DNA of 64,000 nucleotides. Origin: Achromobacter xylosoxidans A8 (lineage in GTDB: Bacteria; Pseudomonadota; Gammaproteobacteria; Burkholderiales; Burkholderiaceae_B). A program made the position numbers and the translations under genes. Positions 63,625-64,000 of this stretch are shown here, in pieces; positions within the stretch are counted from its first letter, which is position 1; each line of letters begins with the position of its first letter. The notes beneath the pieces are model-generated. The model was given only the letters and a program-made list of their open reading frames with translations. It did no database searches and was not told where the DNA came from. The DNA is taken from NCBI RefSeq assembly GCF_000165835.1, contig NC_014640.1, positions 4,650,001 through 4,714,000 of the forward strand. The letters are read 5' to 3'.

Positions 63625-64000
63625 CTAGGCCGCCTGCCTGACGCCCCCGCCCTCCCAGATGCGTTCCAGCAGTTCCGCGCGCGACGCTTCCGCCTGCAGG
63701 CTGGCTGCCAGGCGCAGCACCCGCTTCAGATACAGATGCGCATCGCACTCCCAGGTGACGCCCAGGGCGCCATGGACCTGGATGGCGTTCTGCGCGGCGC
63801 GCCGGCCGGCTTCGACCACCAGCAGCGGCGCGAAGAGGCTGTCGCGTTCCGTCGTGGCGGCGCCCGCATCATGCGCCGCGACGGCCGCGATGCCCGCCAG
63901 TCTGGCGTCGTCCAAGGCCATCCAATCCTCGGCCAAGCGATGCTTGATCGCCTGGTTGGCGCCAATGGCGCGGTCGAACTGGCGGCGCTCGCGCGCATGG
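63625..64000 (-). CDS. Acyl-CoA dehydrogenase (partial, C-terminal ~124 residues)
   Basis: The frame enters at the window edge and ends at 63625. HARERRQFDRAIGANQAIKHRLAEDW is the usual helix with the Arg/Gln that bind FAD, and AIQVHGALGVTWECDAHLYLKR is the conserved block near the C-terminus. It belongs to the acyl-CoA dehydrogenase family. The substrate chain cannot be judged without the N-terminal part. It ends 53 bases before the spermidine-synthase-like gene and is co-directional with it. Confidence 0.9.
   Translation of the reverse strand, partial: HARERRQFDRAIGANQAIKHRLAEDWMALDDARLAGIAAVAAHDAGAATTERDSLFAPLLVVEAGRRAAQNAIQVHGALGVTWECDAHLYLKRVLRLAASLQAEASRAELLERIWEGGGVRQAA

Overview
The window is high-GC chromosomal DNA whose gene content and order fit a betaproteobacterium of the Alcaligenaceae (Achromobacter/Bordetella type). 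Supporting signs are two Bug/TctC-type periplasmic receptors, a cbb3 oxidase cluster controlled by FNR/ANR-type boxes, a malonate (mat) operon, an RND efflux operon running into pdxJ-acpS-nagZ-uvrC-pgsA, and an orphan winged-helix regulator. The genus is inferred. I see no insertion sequence, prophage, integrase, CRISPR array, rRNA or tRNA gene.

Layout. 1-1.8 kb: cut-off Bug receptor, divergent LysR regulator, PhnA-like zinc-ribbon protein. 1.9-8.6 kb (minus): cbb3 oxidase ccoNOQP, then ccoG, fixH and a small membrane protein; upstream, ccoS and a ccoI that keeps all eight membrane helices but has lost its metal-binding, actuator and ATP-binding domains. Identical TTGAT-CTGG-ATCAA sites precede ccoN and ccoI. 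8.7-13.4 kb: biotin genes bioA (minus) and bioF-bioH-like-bioC/bioD (plus), with BioC and BioD in one open frame; no bioB here. 13.8-22.7 kb: two adjacent giant genes (1392 and 1547 codons) of unknown function behind one good promoter. 22.7-27.6 kb: aceA, queF, di-haem peroxidase, MFS transporter. 27.8-39.3 kb (minus): winged-helix regulator, RND efflux pump, pdxJ, acpS, nagZ, uvrC, pgsA. 39.5-44.5 kb: patatin-like protein, DUF4136 lipoprotein, modE, and modABC with a ModE box. 44.6-51.3 kb: a polyamine/membrane module (speD, a tiny Gly/Ser-rich protein, a DUF4178 protein, an SPFH protein, DUF350; divergently a membrane-bound aminopropyltransferase and a Tat-exported flavin oxidase) around a perfect inverted repeat. 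51.4-57 kb: DadA-like oxidase, a TrpXYZ-like ABC transporter, aldo/keto reductase. 57-62.7 kb: malonate unit matR-matA-enoyl-CoA hydratase-matB-Bug. 62.8-64 kb: spermidine-synthase-like protein and the end of an acyl-CoA dehydrogenase.

Best candidates for something undescribed are the two-gene giant-protein cassette, the polyamine/SPFH/DUF350/DUF4178 module, and the ccoI stripped of its catalytic domains and predicted to start on a leaderless transcript.
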